Shown piece by piece: positions 31,869 through 44,460 of a DNA stretch of 64,000 nt; the stretch's first letter is position 1; the number at the start of each line of letters is the position of its first letter. The position numbers and the translations under genes were made by a program. The notes under the pieces were generated by a model. That model was not told where the DNA came from. It saw only the letters and a program-made list of their open reading frames with translations, and ran no database searches. The stretch comes from Adiantum capillus-veneris (Eukaryota > Streptophyta > Polypodiopsida > Polypodiales > Pteridaceae): NCBI GenBank assembly GCA_014529385.2, contig CM043950.1, forward strand, positions 72,268,435 to 72,332,434. Direction: 5' to 3'.

Positions 31869-34320
31869 ATGAGAATCACTCGGGACATACTTAAACTCCA
31901 ACAAATTCTGGAAAATCTTATGGCAGCACATAGTAGAAAAAAGCCATTAGCAATTAGGGACCCTATCTCCAAACCATGTAAACCCATAAAATCTTTCAAA
32001 TACTGTAATAGACCCTACTTACATAGGCAAGCTAAAGAAAACATAATATATGTTTAGGAGTATGGTTGGGGTCTGGGATGTGACAACAATAACAAGCAGT
32101 GGGGATTGCTTGATATACCTATCACCCATTTAATACAACTTATTTCTAAGTAATTGTACTGGTGGTTGGCTGGTAGATAAAGAACCCTCCTCTCATCTGG
32201 TAGGAGTTCCGGCTTTAACTCCTACTTTGTCATGTATCAAAGTATCTTGTAACGAATTTAAAATATCAAGAAAATCTTCTAGGTTTTGTTCTTTACACAA
32301 TGTGCTTTTACAAACAATATCTAAGTCTCTCAGTATATGGTGCTGAATGATGGGATTTAAATTCAAACACACACAAAATTTCCTAGGATACCTTTGGTCG
32401 GGTATCCATCATATACTGAGAAAACTTAGTGCTAGTTTGATAATAATAAAAATGCTTTGTGCAATACTTATATGGTGATTGATTCAGACTTTATGGATTC
32501 CATCTCTCACCCATTTGGGATATGTATAGAATAAGACATTCCTGCTCCATCAATTGGTAGCCAATGTACAATTTCTTGTTTCAAAGGTGGGGAATTCCAC
32601 ATAATTTTTCTTGATTTTGAGAAACAAGCTATACGCACCCACTTTATATCTGTCTTAAACAAAACTCTTATCATTAACTGGCTCTCTTTATTGAATCTCT
32701 CTAGAAAAGAGAAGGATAAGATTTTGGAGTCATTTGGTACATTCCTAGCCAAATTACCCATTATTGATGCACAAGATAGCTCAGATATTGATTTTTATTT
32801 CACTTCTTTACCCACTCTTGTGAACAAGCTATATTGTATCAATAGCCTCCCTACTGTTCCTATAGAAATTAAGAACTCGAAAAAGATTATCAATCCCCTT
32901 CTAGATCTAGACCTTCTTGAAGAAGAAGAGAAAGAAGCACTTAGCTTTCTAGCAGATGCAAATAGATTATTCCCAAAGAGAGCAGTCTCTAAACTCTTTT
33001 CAGAAGTAATTCCACTATTACCACCTAGGCAAGTTGAATTGGATGCTATTAAACTAGAACACAAGCTCTGGGACTATTAAATATTAAACCATCGGGCACC
33101 GTTTACAATTTCCTCTCTAGGTTTGTTGTGTAGCATACCCACGGACATTGTGGAGCAATGCAAAACCCTTGCATTGCATTCTAAACATCTCCTATCACAA
33201 GATGTTCTCTTCAAACTTAAGCAAGTCAGATTATCTAATGTGGATGATAAAAAATGTCCAAGCTCCTCAATCATAGCTCGCACCAAGGGACTCTCTCTCA
33301 TGGACAGGGCAAATGATCAAAAATGGTTTTTGAGAAACTATTGGAATTATTATAGACCCTTCCTCAAATGCCAATGCAAAAGAGTTGATTCAAATTCCAA
33401 TTGTTCCTCTCCAATCATTTGGTTTGACCAATTTGTGTGGTATGTCTTCCAGAATTTACCAAGGTTCTTTCAATTTTCAATAAGACCGGCATAGGTGTAT
33501 GCCTTTGTAGCTTGGATAGCCTCATTTCCAACAGAATTAAGGCATGCTATAATCATTTATTATCAGTTTCATGAGCACATGCTAGAATCAGCTAAATGGC
33601 AGGTCCTATACACACCAGGGACTCCACTTCTTCAAAAGCTACACAACACATCAGCCTCCAACACAATTGAAACCTTACTCAAACCTCCAAAAGGTAAGGA
33701 GCAATTAAAGAAGATCACACACACACAACAAGCAGCATGGCATCAATAAGTAAGAAACCAAGACAATTCAGAGGATTTAAGGTCTACGGAGATACTCCCA
33801 AGGCACTTGAATACACAAATTCTGAAGACCAAGTACGCTTAGTTACTACAAGAAATAATAGTTTGCTACATCTTGAACGCAATATTCGCATACATGGACA
33901 ATTTATTCACATTTTGTTTTGTAACAAATATATGGACTTTATCAGGCCTAAAGTAATTTTTCAAACAATGATTAATTTTCGCATCATTAAGGATATCTAA
34001 AATGAGGAATTTTTTTGGTTGAAAATATACCAATAACCTGAACCATACTCTTTACAAACCAAATTCGGTATTTGCCAAAGAGTTTGATGAAACACAACCA
34101 TGTGGATGCTTAACTCATAAACGATTCTCTAATTTTTTAGTTAACATAGAGCCCTTCAAAAAACATGTAATCACCACAGACTCTAACATAGCTAGGCATA
34201 AAATCTTCCAAGAATTTATCAGGAAAGGATTAAACCACATTCCATTAGTACTTGTAAACCCAACCTCAATAGTAAGAGAAATTGGCAAGGTATGGAGGAC
34301 TTTTGCACCCTTTTAGGATG
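31869..34320 (+). pseudogene. PLE-type ORF, N-terminal and central region
   Basis: Several adjacent frames form one degenerate protein. The 31,869-32,057 piece is basic (NRPYLHRQAKEN). A long piece from about 32,540 to 33,080 includes TISCFKGGEFHIIFLDFEKQ and KEALSFLADANRLFPKRAVS. 33,123-33,494 has SNVDDKKCPSSSIIARTKGL and KWFLRNYWNYYRPFLKCQCK. 33,495-33,749 follows after a single stop. A block at 34,085-34,310 (PCGCLTHKRFSNFLVNIEPF, KKHVITTDSNIARHKIFQEF, IRKGLNHIPLVLV) resembles, from memory, the pre-RT CxC/GHVITGD/KGP block of some PLE-type polyproteins. Function inferred only from position upstream of an RT. No endonuclease motif was seen. Confidence 0.55.
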
Positions 34321-34365
34321 TGAGGATAGTAAAGCTCATCATAATTCTATCCATACTTTAGTTAT
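34321..34365 (+). other. PLE sequence up to the gypsy insertion point
   Basis: Short stretch between the last recognised PLE residues and the LTR start. GTTAT (34,361-34,365) is the likely target-site copy matching GTTAG at 62,192-62,196 (4/5). Confidence 0.6.
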
Positions 34366-34881
34366 TGTAGCATTTAATGTCTTGGTAACTTGTGTGTAGC
34401 AAAAAATAGCATGAACATAGTGAGCATTTCATTAGAATAGATTCCTAATGAGAATAACAAGAGTGCTAGGGTGGAGAGAGCAACAAAAAGTATAACACCT
34501 AGTTAGATAGCATGAACAATACTTCAAAAGAGAGAGAAATTAAGCAATTAACAACAGTTGAGGATCGGATATGCATGGAGCCGGTCCCCCCTCAAAAAGG
34601 CTTTGTATTATGGTTTCTCCTATCAAGAGAGACATTTTACAATACAATTCTTTGTGTTCCTTCAAGACTAGCTAGTGCAATGAAGATGGAAACTTCATGC
34701 ACTAAGCAAAACACTTATCAAACACAACATCAATTCCCTCACGGTCTAGAACCAAGACCTCACACACCTTTGAAGATGGTGAGAGCTAGCGGGGTATGAG
34801 GGTAGATTGAGAGGAAGAAGGGGTATTCTTACGAGAAAGATGTACATCTCCTCACATAATCACTCATACTAGCATAGCTTA
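34366..34881 (-). repeat. Distal part of split chromovirus LTR
   Basis: Starts TGTAGCATTTAATG and matches 60,611-61,132 throughout (for example GAACAATACTTCAAAAGAG, AGCCGGTCCCCCCT, GAGAGCTAGCGGGGTATGAG). It ends with GCTTA, the target of the nested element; the LTR resumes at 53,913. Confidence 0.9.
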
Positions 34882-35056
34882 TGAGAGGACAAAGGGTAGA
34901 CTGGCATGTAGTTCTCCTCCCAACATCCCTACTTATAGCCCTTGGCCCTTGCAAGTAGGCCCCCTTAACTCATGCCTGGCCTTCCGCTCCTAGCCGCACT
35001 GAGCCATTCAGTCCCTGGCCCTTGGCCTGCTGCCCAGTCCTACCATTGTCCCGACA
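34882..35056 (-). repeat. 3' LTR of LARD-like element
   Basis: 175 bp, about 8 percent different by eye from 53,733-53,907. Contains GGCCCTTGGCCTGCTGCC and TACTTATAGCCCTT. Purine tract lies just inside at 35,057-35,070 (pyrimidine-rich on the plus strand). Confidence 0.88.
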
Positions 35057-38000
35057 TTACTTCCCCTTGGAGAAGTGTTTTCGTCAATGAAAACATAAGT
35101 GACGGTATCTTCATAAGAACACTAATTTTTTCCACCATGACACCCCTCATGGATCCAACGGTTCATTTGAGCGGAACCCGGTTCAGTAGAAGGTTCAATG
35201 AAACTAAGAATAACATCTTGATTTTCTACATTGTTGTCCATTTGCAACCATCTGATGGTACTAGTTCCTATCAAAACATAGTGTGTAGACTCCATTTTGA
35301 ATGCTCATGAGCATGATAAACGAGTTTATTACAACAAATATGTACCAAAAAGAGTACCTCTTGTCACTTTACATGAAAGTAACTTGCTGACATAACTCAT
35401 TAGCCAAGTTTAAGCCCTTGACTTGTTGCCAAATTTCATCATCAATAAACAACCCCACCCTAACGAGTGTTCAAGGTTGAGAACCTGACTTATACATGAA
35501 GAGACTACCTAGTCACAACATGCTTAACTGATAGTAAGTAAATTCCAAGAAGAGCAATAAATGCTTATTGATTGGAGTGCTTGATGCTAATGTACGCACT
35601 TTGGCACTTTTCATATCCTTTAGCCCAGGATTACACTTTGTAATACGCCTATCCCCCTGGATAACTGACAGTATTGAGGTGTGTTTCGCCACGGTTTACA
35701 GACAGTCTTCTCAGATGACTAGTAAATGGAAATCAAAACATTGTGTAACATTGTTGAGGAAGCAAAAATGTCTGGAATAACCATCATGGTCGACTTGAAA
35801 AATCCCTAAGCACCCAAACCGAGCCATGACCTCTGTGGGTGATTGATAGACTCTAAAGTAATCTCATAGAGATACTGCACATAGAGTGCAAAGTGCTTTA
35901 TAAGCAACAACTGGATGAATAGGCATGCCATTCCAAATCAGCGTTTTCTAAACACTAGGGCCCATAACACCTAGTGTGCATGCATTTAGCAAAAAAGAGA
36001 TCCGAAGTTGTATATCCATGATCATCCTTGCCAATACTGATGGCGAATATGATGTGTGTAGGACACAGTAAGAGGAATGTACATAGTTCTATAAAGAAAC
36101 TAAATACTTTCAGTGGTAATCATTTTCAAGCCTTGCTTAAATGTTTGAACCATAATAGAAGATGAAACATAATCACTTCTAGGGACAACAATGAAACGTT
36201 TTCATTAACCACTCAAAGCCTTGCTATATGTATAAACAACCATCTGTAGTGTTGTTTATCAATACTTGTACCTGAACAAGTCATTCTAAGTATCAAACAA
36301 TTTTTTGCCAACAAAATTGCTCCTCATACGTCGTGCTATATGGTCTACAAAATAGATTTGACCAGCACCTAGGGACCTTGTCGTGACACATACTTGAATT
36401 AGTGGCGCCAGTGTCACTCCAAAAGACTCATACTTGCCACATGTGGAATATGTCCCAGCTAAGGATGTCTAAAAAAAGAACATCCTACAATACAAGATGT
36501 ACTTGTGTGTGGAGGTAACTACAAACACTCTACGACGGGAGTGAGAGGGACCCTCATTAGCCTTGCTCCACACTAGCTAAACCAAAATCCTTGAGTCCTT
36601 AGACCATGTTGTATCTCATGGGAAAACATGTGGAAAATCGAATCCGACAAGTGGATTCATAAAACATAATGTACATTGGACAGTACGGCCCGAAATACTT
36701 GCTCCGACATGCCGTTGGCATGGCCCTAGGGATTGAAGTGAAAGTTCAGTTACCCGTGTTCAAATGCACAGGATCACGTCTCACACCTATGGAAAAACCA
36801 AGCAACCTTGCACTAGAAACCCTGGGTGTTGCCTTCACAATCCAAAACCATTGGGTAGAATCTACGTAGTCAAACCTTTGGTCAGACCCTTCGTAGGAAC
36901 AACTCAACTAGCAGGTAACGGTAACCAACATAGTTAACCGTGTACAAAATGATGAGAATCAACTTGAAAAGTTGAATTTTTCCGCTACCGCATGATAGAT
37001 TGCAAAATTCTTTCCTTGAAAGTATATGAGTGACTTAGTAAGAACCCGCGGGGTCTTACCCCAACACAATGCGTCCATAGACACATTGTGAATTTCTGCT
37101 ATAGAGAGAGCAGAAATTCACACAAGTGAGATGCCTAGTTCGTATCAACAGCCGTGTTGTCTCAAGTGTTTGCTGCCTCTAGATTCCGTGGTATAGATTA
37201 GCTGATGTGAGTCGAAGATTAAAAACTCAACTTGAGCGTCGCAGTAAAAGCATGTAGTGCAAAAATGACACCCTAAACATCCGTAATGACAAGACTCTTG
37301 CATGTCCATTAACGTTGATGTGTTCGATGTGATTCCACTGGGAAGATAGCTATTTGATCTTAAGAACAAGCCCCCAAGGAATGCCAATAGTTGGGTCTTA
37401 CCCAAAATCTGACAATGAATCTTAGACAACGTGTGTGGCTCATAGCCATTATGGCAATTAGTGTTCAATCATGGAACCAATGAAGACTAATTTGGATGGC
37501 ATCTTGCCCAATTTCTAGATGAGAGTTTGAGCACCTTGGCTCAGGCTGCCACATCAACAAAACATGTATCAAAAGCTTCTTAGAAAGTGTTCATTATTCT
37601 TAGAGAGAACAAAGAAAGAGAGAGAAGAAGAGTATGCTTGGCTGAGGAACTTTCCTAAATTTCGAGAGTGTGTGCCCAAAATATGTGCTCTTATGCATCG
37701 TATGCCTAACTTGCAGTTTATCCCTTAAGCATAGCATAGTTTTTTGGTATGACGCTCTCATCGAGAGAGGTAACAGAAAAACATAGAACATATCCTGACC
37801 CACCTACCTTGCAGGGGTAGTGTTTTTTAGGTTCTTCGTAGTGTTGTTGTACGTTGACAACAACCAAAAGTATGTGAAACAATCCAAAACTTATCTTGTC
37901 CTTGACAAAGTGTCTGGTGTTATAGCGGAAGCATAATCCATGATGTGGTGGATTTCAATCCACTTGGCTAGCATACCTTGCATGTAATGTTGTAATCTCT

Positions 38001-39369
38001 GGGCTACTGTGACAGTCTGAAGCGCGAGAGCCAAAACCATAAGTGGCTTGCACATTCTGCAGTGGTAGTGATACATCATAACATGATGTCACTATGACTA
38101 AAATGGAAACTAATTTTTTATCGTACAAGTTTTCCAAACTTGTGTGCCCATGCCCTTGATGCCCAGTCAGTGGGCATTATCTTAGCACGAAGACAATGTG
38201 AAACTAGTTGTCCTGTTGTAACAAGCTGTCTTGAGATGTTAAGGAAGAAATAACCTGCAAACATATTGCCAATTTTGTATGCTCATAGCATAGTCCAATT
38301 GCGGGAATCTTGTCTTTGCATGATACGTCTCGGTAGACTCACTTTGGATACTACCATGCCGCAGAGCTACATATACTCTTGCTCATAGACAAATGTGATA
38401 GTAAAAGAAAGTCGACCTTGTCGAGCAGTGACAAATAATTGACTTTGTCAAATTGTACAATGTATTGAAAAACAAAACATAAAAAATTTCTTGAAAAAAT
38501 ATGTACCTCGTACCTACTTGACTTGATTACGGAGACAAATCCTTGCTCCAGTAAAAACAAGCCCTAACAATTTGCTTGACAGCTTTTTAAAATGGTCGCT
38601 AATGGTTGGTCTGTCGAGCACGTGCTTCCTCCTTCATCAAGATTAGCAACAGGCTGTGCCGATCTCCATGAGATTCTCCAGCACTACCATGCCCTAACCT
38701 TTGCCAGGCATGGACAGAAGCCTTGTTGTGAAACGAGATCATGTATTAAACAAAAAATCAACTCTAAAAACTCAAGCAAAGATACTCCTGACTGTTTTGC
38801 AGTTTTGCAGGCTGTGAAAAATGGTCGGCAATGCTAAGCACTTTTGCTTGCTTTGCCAATGGAAAATAAGCTAGCTTACAATTTGCATGACAAACTACAT
38901 GCCTTGCCTACACTTGCCTTATTGTAGCTAGAACTCGTCCTACGCATAGCCAGGAAATGGTCATACCATACAGTTATAGAAATGTCTCCAATGGATAGTT
39001 TCCTAGCCTACTCCAGATTTGAGTAGTACAAAAATGAAAGCCTTGCTTGGGAAATTTCCCTTGTAGATATGTACATGCCATGCATGATAAGAAGTTGCCT
39101 AGGTTAACTCTAGAGTGTTGTACGTAACACAACATTTTTGTATGCACTCAATGAGCCTCTCTCAACGATTAGAACAACACCTTGGAGACCAAGTGAGCCG
39201 TGCTCCAGTATAACAGTTGACAACTGCATACTAAGAACTAATTAAACAAGAAAAGTGCAACAAATATTCATAACTTGTCTTTGAAGAAAACTTGAACCGT
39301 TGATGGGCGTGCTCTATCAAGGCACTCAATAGAAGCCATGCTTCTGATTGAGACTGTGTGTATTCAAGC
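35057..39369 (-). other. Internal region of LARD-like element, non-coding
   Basis: 4.3 kb with only short frames and no transposon protein motif on either strand. A perfect 14-bp inverted repeat with an 8-nt loop lies at 37,087-37,122 (TGTGAATTTCTGCT / AGCAGAAATTCACA). A near-palindrome GTAAGAACCCGCGGGGTCTT is at 37,039-37,060. No host exon recognised. Confidence 0.6.
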
Positions 39370-40604
39370 TGTTGATAGACCGCTTTTGGCGTGTATAAAG
39401 TAACATTTATATGCATGGTCATATATACAAAAATATGTAATTAAATGCATTTGGGACCTTTGCAAAGTGGTTTCAAGTTTGAAAAAAGATGCAACCTGTA
39501 CACATTGTGAATAGGTAGGTTCGCGTGCCAGGAGTCGAGCACATGTACATGCCTGAATAGGGTATCGGGGCCTTGGATATGGTTCTAGGTGGCTTATTCA
39601 CGATCTAGAGAATATTTTTGAGCTTTCTAGAATGTTAATAATGCAAGAAACAAGTATGGGTACTCTCATCCCACTCAAAAAGTTTGGGACATGCAATAAT
39701 TGCCTATTTACGGTGCCTGATCTGCGGTGATGCGTGCACCACCCTAGAAGTGGTCAAAAATGAAATATGGGGATGTGGAAAAGTGATTTGGGTATCAAGG
39801 ATTAAGCGTGAAAAATTTGGTGAATTTTGGACTCCATTTGAGGTTTCTCTCGCGAAAAATGCCCGCCGGGGATCAAAATTGGCCAAAACTAGGCCTAAAA
39901 AGGTCAAAAATGGTCAAAAAAAGTGTGAAAAGGTTTCGAATTGCCACATCACTCACGTTTCCATGATGGTCCAGGATGGGGGAGAAATTTTGAAGAAGAA
40001 TATCAACATTTTTACCCTTGTGTGTGTGGGAGGGAGCACGGTTCCTACAGGTGGTGTAGTGTAGTCCCGTCGCGTTCGCGTCCTATTTTCGAGTGTGTGG
40101 AGGAGTGAATGAGAGCTTTCTCTCTTCAATTTTTCACTTGGGAGAGTCTATGGAAGTTTTGAGGTTTCCATGGATGTGTGTGTGCAAGGAATTAAGGGAA
40201 GAAGGTGCAGCTTTTTGAAAGACTATGTGACCTTGTATCGGTGCCATTAGGGTTGGCACTACTCCAAAGAGTCCAACAGAGTGGAGCTTGGTGAAGGCTT
40301 TGCAATGGTTTGAGAGTGGCATTTTGTGGCTGGAGTTTTTGGGTTTTTGATGGTTTTTCTTGTATATTTTGGTAACCATCAAGCATGATGTCAAGTGCTG
40401 ATCACCTCGACTCACCTTGTAGTGTCTGCGGGTAGGCAAGGGCTTGTTGGTCGAGGCGTTTGGAGTTTGAATTGAGCTTGTGGGTAGAATTTTCAGGGAG
40501 CTTTTGAGTGTCGGTGAGTGAGGTGAGGAATTTTAGTTAATTCCTTGTGTTGTGTTGAGTTGTCTGGGTGTGTGAGTGTGCGCACGACATTGTTTGCTCC
40601 ATCA
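39370..40604 (+). repeat. 5' LTR of Tat-type gypsy
   Basis: Begins TGTTGATAGACC, ends GCTCCATCA; homologous along its length to 51,410-52,612. Frames inside (39,684-40,064, 40,134-40,439) also exist in the other LTR as stops or variants, so they are not genes. Confidence 0.9.
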
Positions 40605-40744
40605 TCCTTTGACGATCCCGCTAGGGAGCGAAAATTTTCTGGTTGTGCACCCAGGTGAAGCGGTTGTCTTGTGAAGTTCGAGCTTCATTGAAGAAAAGTG
40701 GTGTTTTGGTTGAGGTTAAATACTTCGACTTTGTGGAGTTACTC
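40605..40744 (+). other. Leader of Tat-type gypsy, primer site not identified
   Basis: Sequence after the LTR (TCCTTTGACGATCCCGCTAG) does not match a tRNA 3' end I can name. The leader is only about 140 bp. Confidence 0.4.
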
Positions 40745-42146
40745 ATGCAAGGGAGAAGCGACTCCAAAGAGATGGATTATAGTTAGCCAGTGTTCACAAG
40801 GAACGAGGATGTGAAGGACTGGATTGTGGACTTCAAGTGGCATACGCTTGGTATGCACATTGTGAATGATGAAGCAAAGATTCATGTATTTCCTCTTGCG
40901 CTCAAAGGAGAAGTTTGAGAGTGGTTTGAAGGTTTAGAGGAAGACAAAAGGCAAACATGGGAGCAGGTGAAGCTGGCAATTTCTGACAGGTTTGGAAAGA
41001 AACTAACCACAATAGAAGCGACAACAAAATTGAGAGGTTTGCAGCAAGATGTTCATGCTAACTTTAAAGAGTTTTTGCAACACTCAAAGGACTTTGGGTT
41101 CAATTAGAGGCGGCATCCCAAGTACTTCCAGGGGATTTCTTTAAAGAGCGTCAGTTTACGGATTGTCTCCATCCAAGTGTAAGGGAGAAGGTCGATCAAG
41201 ATGAGCTTGCTACATTTGAAAGAGGTGTGGAAATTGCCGAGGCCAAGAGCAAGAAGATAAAGAGAAGGTGGGAGCAAGGCATGACACACACTGAGCCAGT
41301 TGTGGTGCAACCAATGGTCCCTGTGACAAAAGATGATAGAGCGGAACGAGTGGTTCAAGGTCCAGACCCCGTTACGACTCGGGTTTTGCATGATCTTGCC
41401 GGTCAGTTGCAAGAATTAAGAACTAACATAATGAATAGAAACTAAAGAGAGGAGCGGCTAGCTGGGAGAGGTAGGGAACAAAGGCTACAAGGAAGATGCT
41501 ACAATTTTGATGAAGAGGGTCAGTATGCCCTTGATTTTCGTGAACCACAAGAGAGAGAGGAGGGATATACCCATTATATGGACATGGTTGAGTGAGAATA
41601 GAAGAAAATCATCAACAACAGGCACTAGAAGCACCACCCCTACGAAAACAACCACAACCGTTGCCTGGAGATGGAGAAGGCAGAGCTATTAACATCATTA
41701 CCCTTGAGCATGAAGATGTGGATGTTTTGGACAATAAGAGAGCTAGGCATGATAGGGAGAAAGAGATAGAAGAAGAGAGGGAAACAAGAGCAAGGAAAGG
41801 AAAGGATAAGGTAGAAGAAAAACCAGAGAGTAGCAAGAGGCGGTAAGGAAGGAAAATTGGTCCAAAGGACTACCTCCTTGGCCAAGGTGTTGAAGACTAT
41901 GATATTGTCGACGACATACAAAATCAAAAGGCAAATATATCTTTTGGTCAGTTGGTGGCTTTGAACGCTAAATTGAGGAGGCAGTGGACCAAGTGTGTGA
42001 GTACGCGGCTTCCTTCCAAGAAGGAAAAGCATCAAAGCATGCTGTCATCTTTGAGGGCTGCTCACCCATTGGATATGGTGCCAATAGTTGAAGCTATGCT
42101 GGTAAAGAAGACAGAAGTGCAAGCATATGTGGATGGTGCTGCCCAG
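40745..42146 (+). pseudogene. Tat gypsy gag
   Basis: The ATG at 40,745 opens MQGRSDSKEMDYS, with a stop at once. The gag core is clear: WIVDFKWHTLGMHIVNDEAK, IHVFPLALKGEV, EWFEGLEEDKRQTWEQVKLA, ISDRFGKKLTTIEATTKLRG. After a shift at about 41,110, QVLPGDFFKERQFTDCLHPS and KVDQDELATFERGVEIAEAK follow. The zinc knuckle near 41,495-41,540 reads CYNFDEEGQYALDF: of the C-C-H-C ligands only the first Cys remains. The tail is charged (KEIEEERETRARKGKDKVEE). The coding sequence leads into the protease at the point where the copia inserted. Confidence 0.8.
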
Positions 42147-42299
42147 TGTTGGAGCTATATATGGCTCACTCTACTGAACTTGGTCTCACCTATATATTTG
42201 TATCTTGTCCTCAATATGAATCAGTCTGTGGGAGCGTATATGGTGTGTCTCTTGTCTCGTCTCTCTCTCTCTCTCTCTCTTTCTCTCTACATCTCAACA
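42147..42299 (+). repeat. 5' LTR of copia
   Basis: 153 bp. The CT-rich tract at 42,259-42,288 is longer than in the 3' LTR. Confidence 0.96.
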
Positions 42300-42311
42300 T
42301 GGTATCAGAGC
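42300..42311 (+). promoter_or_regulatory. Copia primer binding site
   Basis: TGGTATCAGAGC immediately after LTR CA; initiator Met tRNA complement. Confidence 0.92.
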
Positions 42312-43052
42312 GGTAACGATCACGCGCCGATTCAATTCATGGTGACAACAGTATGTGTATGCGATTCGCATGTAAGATTCAAAATTGTTACAAATTTTAT
42401 TTTTGAGCGTTGATTCTTGTTAGCTGTGGTTGTTTTGTGTTAAGAAGAATATGATTAGTGTTTTATGTGGCGTTTATTTATAATCAATCTAATCGTTGAT
42501 TACGTTTTCTTGTTAATGACACCCTGAACTTCATCTCAATTTTTCTTGCTGTTCTGCTCAAAATTTGGAGAAACGGGAAAAGCGCAATGGCACTTTTCAT
42601 CCAAAACTTGTTCGTCTCCTCGAGCTATTCGATTTGAGTTCTAGGTTTGCGTCAATCGGAGTTCGCAGCAGAAAGTTATGCTGTTTTTACTGCAATAGAG
42701 CTTGACGCAGCTTTCTTCGTCCTACTTCTTCGTGAAGCGTCCGCGATCGTTTTTCTTATTTTGGCATTAACTTTTTCGAGAAGATTTAGCGTTTTGCTAT
42801 TCATATTGTGGCCGTCAATCTTGCGTCTCACGCCACTCTATTTTGAGGACTCGTTTATTATTAACGTCTCCTTTACCTTGTCTTTTTTTGGGTGACGTCT
42901 CTCACATCTTTGGACGTTCCTTGAGCATCCTTCTTACGTTTATCGTTGACAGAACGCAATACTCATATCTCTCTCATTCTCAATTGCGGCCTTCACTATA
43001 TATGGTGTGCAGATTCTGCGATCTTATCTTATACGTCTTCTCGCAACAAGAT
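42312..43052 (+). other. Copia leader with interrupted hydrophobic frame
   Basis: 740 bp before gag. The frame at 42,647-42,895 is hydrophobic (AFFVLLLREASAIVFLILAL). It is separated from gag by a T7 homopolymer where the copy at 1,655-1,660 has six, so in that copy the leader frame enters gag directly. Confidence 0.55.
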
Positions 43053-43800
43053 ATGGCTATGAATATTCTCGTCAACGGCTTTCCTTCTGGCCAACGTTCT
43101 GCTCCTCCTTTCCAAGGTCAAGGATTTCCAGGCTGGAAAGAAAAGATGTTGTTAATTCTTGAAGGCGATGAACTCTCCGATGTTGTTCTTGGAAATCGTG
43201 TTTGTCCGCCTCAGCCTGTTGATACGGATAATGATAACGTGCTTATCACTGAAGGACCTATATTTGAAGATTGGAATGTTGCCTATACGGATTGGCAACG
43301 ACGTGATAAAGCAGCTCGTCGGTGTATTCTTTCTGCTCTTACTGATTCCCTTTTTGCTTGATATGTATGAACTGCCTACTTCCCATGACGTATGGAAGTA
43401 CCTTATTGCAAACTTTCAGAAGAAATCTGTTATAGAAATACTTTATTTGAGAGGGTTGCTTAACAAGTTACAATATGAAGTTGGTACTGCCATGACGGGA
43501 CATATTGAGTCTTTCAAATCTATTATTAATCAACTTGCTGCTACCGGTGATCCTGTTGCACAAAAGCAACTGATTACACTTCTCCTTGATACGGTGAAGG
43601 ACTCTTCTTATGATAACATTGTTACTATTCTCTCTAATAAAGATGGTCTTGATTTCGACCAAGCTTGCATGTCTTTAATTGAATACTCTCAACGTCAAGA
43701 ACGTCGGAATGCTGGTCATGATACAGCTATGATTTCACAAGAGGAGACTGAGTCACAACAGATGGAACGTGCTTTTTATGCTCGAAGGCGTCCATTTTAA
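43053..43800 (+). pseudogene. Copia gag
   Basis: Begins MAMNILVNGFPSGQRSAPPF; GFPGWKEKMLLILEGDELSD and YTDWQRRDKAARRCILSALT follow. At 43,358-43,362 the frame ends (SLFA then stop) and continues one frame over with DMYELPTSHDVWKYLIANFQ, INQLAATGDPVAQKQLITLL, DTVKDSSYDNIVTILSNKDG. TAA at 43,798-43,800 stands before the basic, Arg/Gly-rich segment. The identical frame break exists in the copy at 797-1,491. Gag assembles the cytoplasmic particle; this copy cannot encode a continuous one. Confidence 0.9.
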
Positions 43801-44460
43801 CGAGGAAACCGCAGAGGTGGCCGTCGCGGTAATATTTTCTCTCGTCTCAAATTTCCTAATAAGCAATGTTCTTACTGCAACAGAAATGGCCATACTGAAG
43901 ATGATTGTTGGGCACGTCAATATGATGAAGAACACAATATTACCACAAAACAACCACGTTTATCTAGAGACTCTTCTTCTTCTTCTTGTGAATATTGTGG
44001 ACGATCTCATCATCCCACTCATATGTGCTATAAGCGTCGATTCGACACAGATCGGAATAGAGCATATGCTACTAAACATCGAAACAACATTGTACCAGAA
44101 ACAAGCTACGTCCTATGTTCAGTTGCTTCAGACAGAATACTTCATGTACGTGATGGATCACTTTTTATTGTCAATTCTGGTGCTACAGGAAATATGACAT
44201 ATCAGTCTAAGTGGCTCCATAACTATCATCCACTGCCAGTTCAACGTGTTGTTTATCTTGCTGATGATACTACTTGTCAAGTAAAGGGTATTGGAGACTT
44301 ATATCTTGGTACCTTATCTTCTTCCACTCGAATTTTGCGAGGAGTATTACATGTACCAGATTTTCAACGTAATCTTCTTTCAGTTGCTAGACTTGTTGAT
44401 CTTGGTCTTTTTGTTGGATTTGATTATACCAAATGCCGAATGAGAAAGATGGACATACTA
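43801..44460 (+). pseudogene. Copia nucleocapsid knuckles and protease
   Basis: Two CCHC knuckles: CSYCNRNGHTEDDC (from 43,867) and CEYCGRSHHPTHMC (from about 43,990), both C-X2-C-X4-H-X4-C. The protease follows (LFIVNSGATGNMTYQSKW): the position of the catalytic Asp in the DSGA motif is Asn, so it should be inactive. GVLHVPDFQRNLLSVARLVD is the typical region preceding the integrase zinc domain. A frameshift near 44,450 separates it from integrase. Confidence 0.88.

Noticed and set aside
34366-34881. Solo LTR of the chromovirus family
   Set aside because: It stops at GCTTA and resumes at 53,913, so it is half of a split LTR, not a solo LTR.
34882-35056. Interpretation of the 175-bp repeat as a deletion polymorphism in the chromovirus LTR
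   Set aside because: GCTTA duplications, TG..CA-type ends, purine tract and primer-site relic fit a nested LTR element better.
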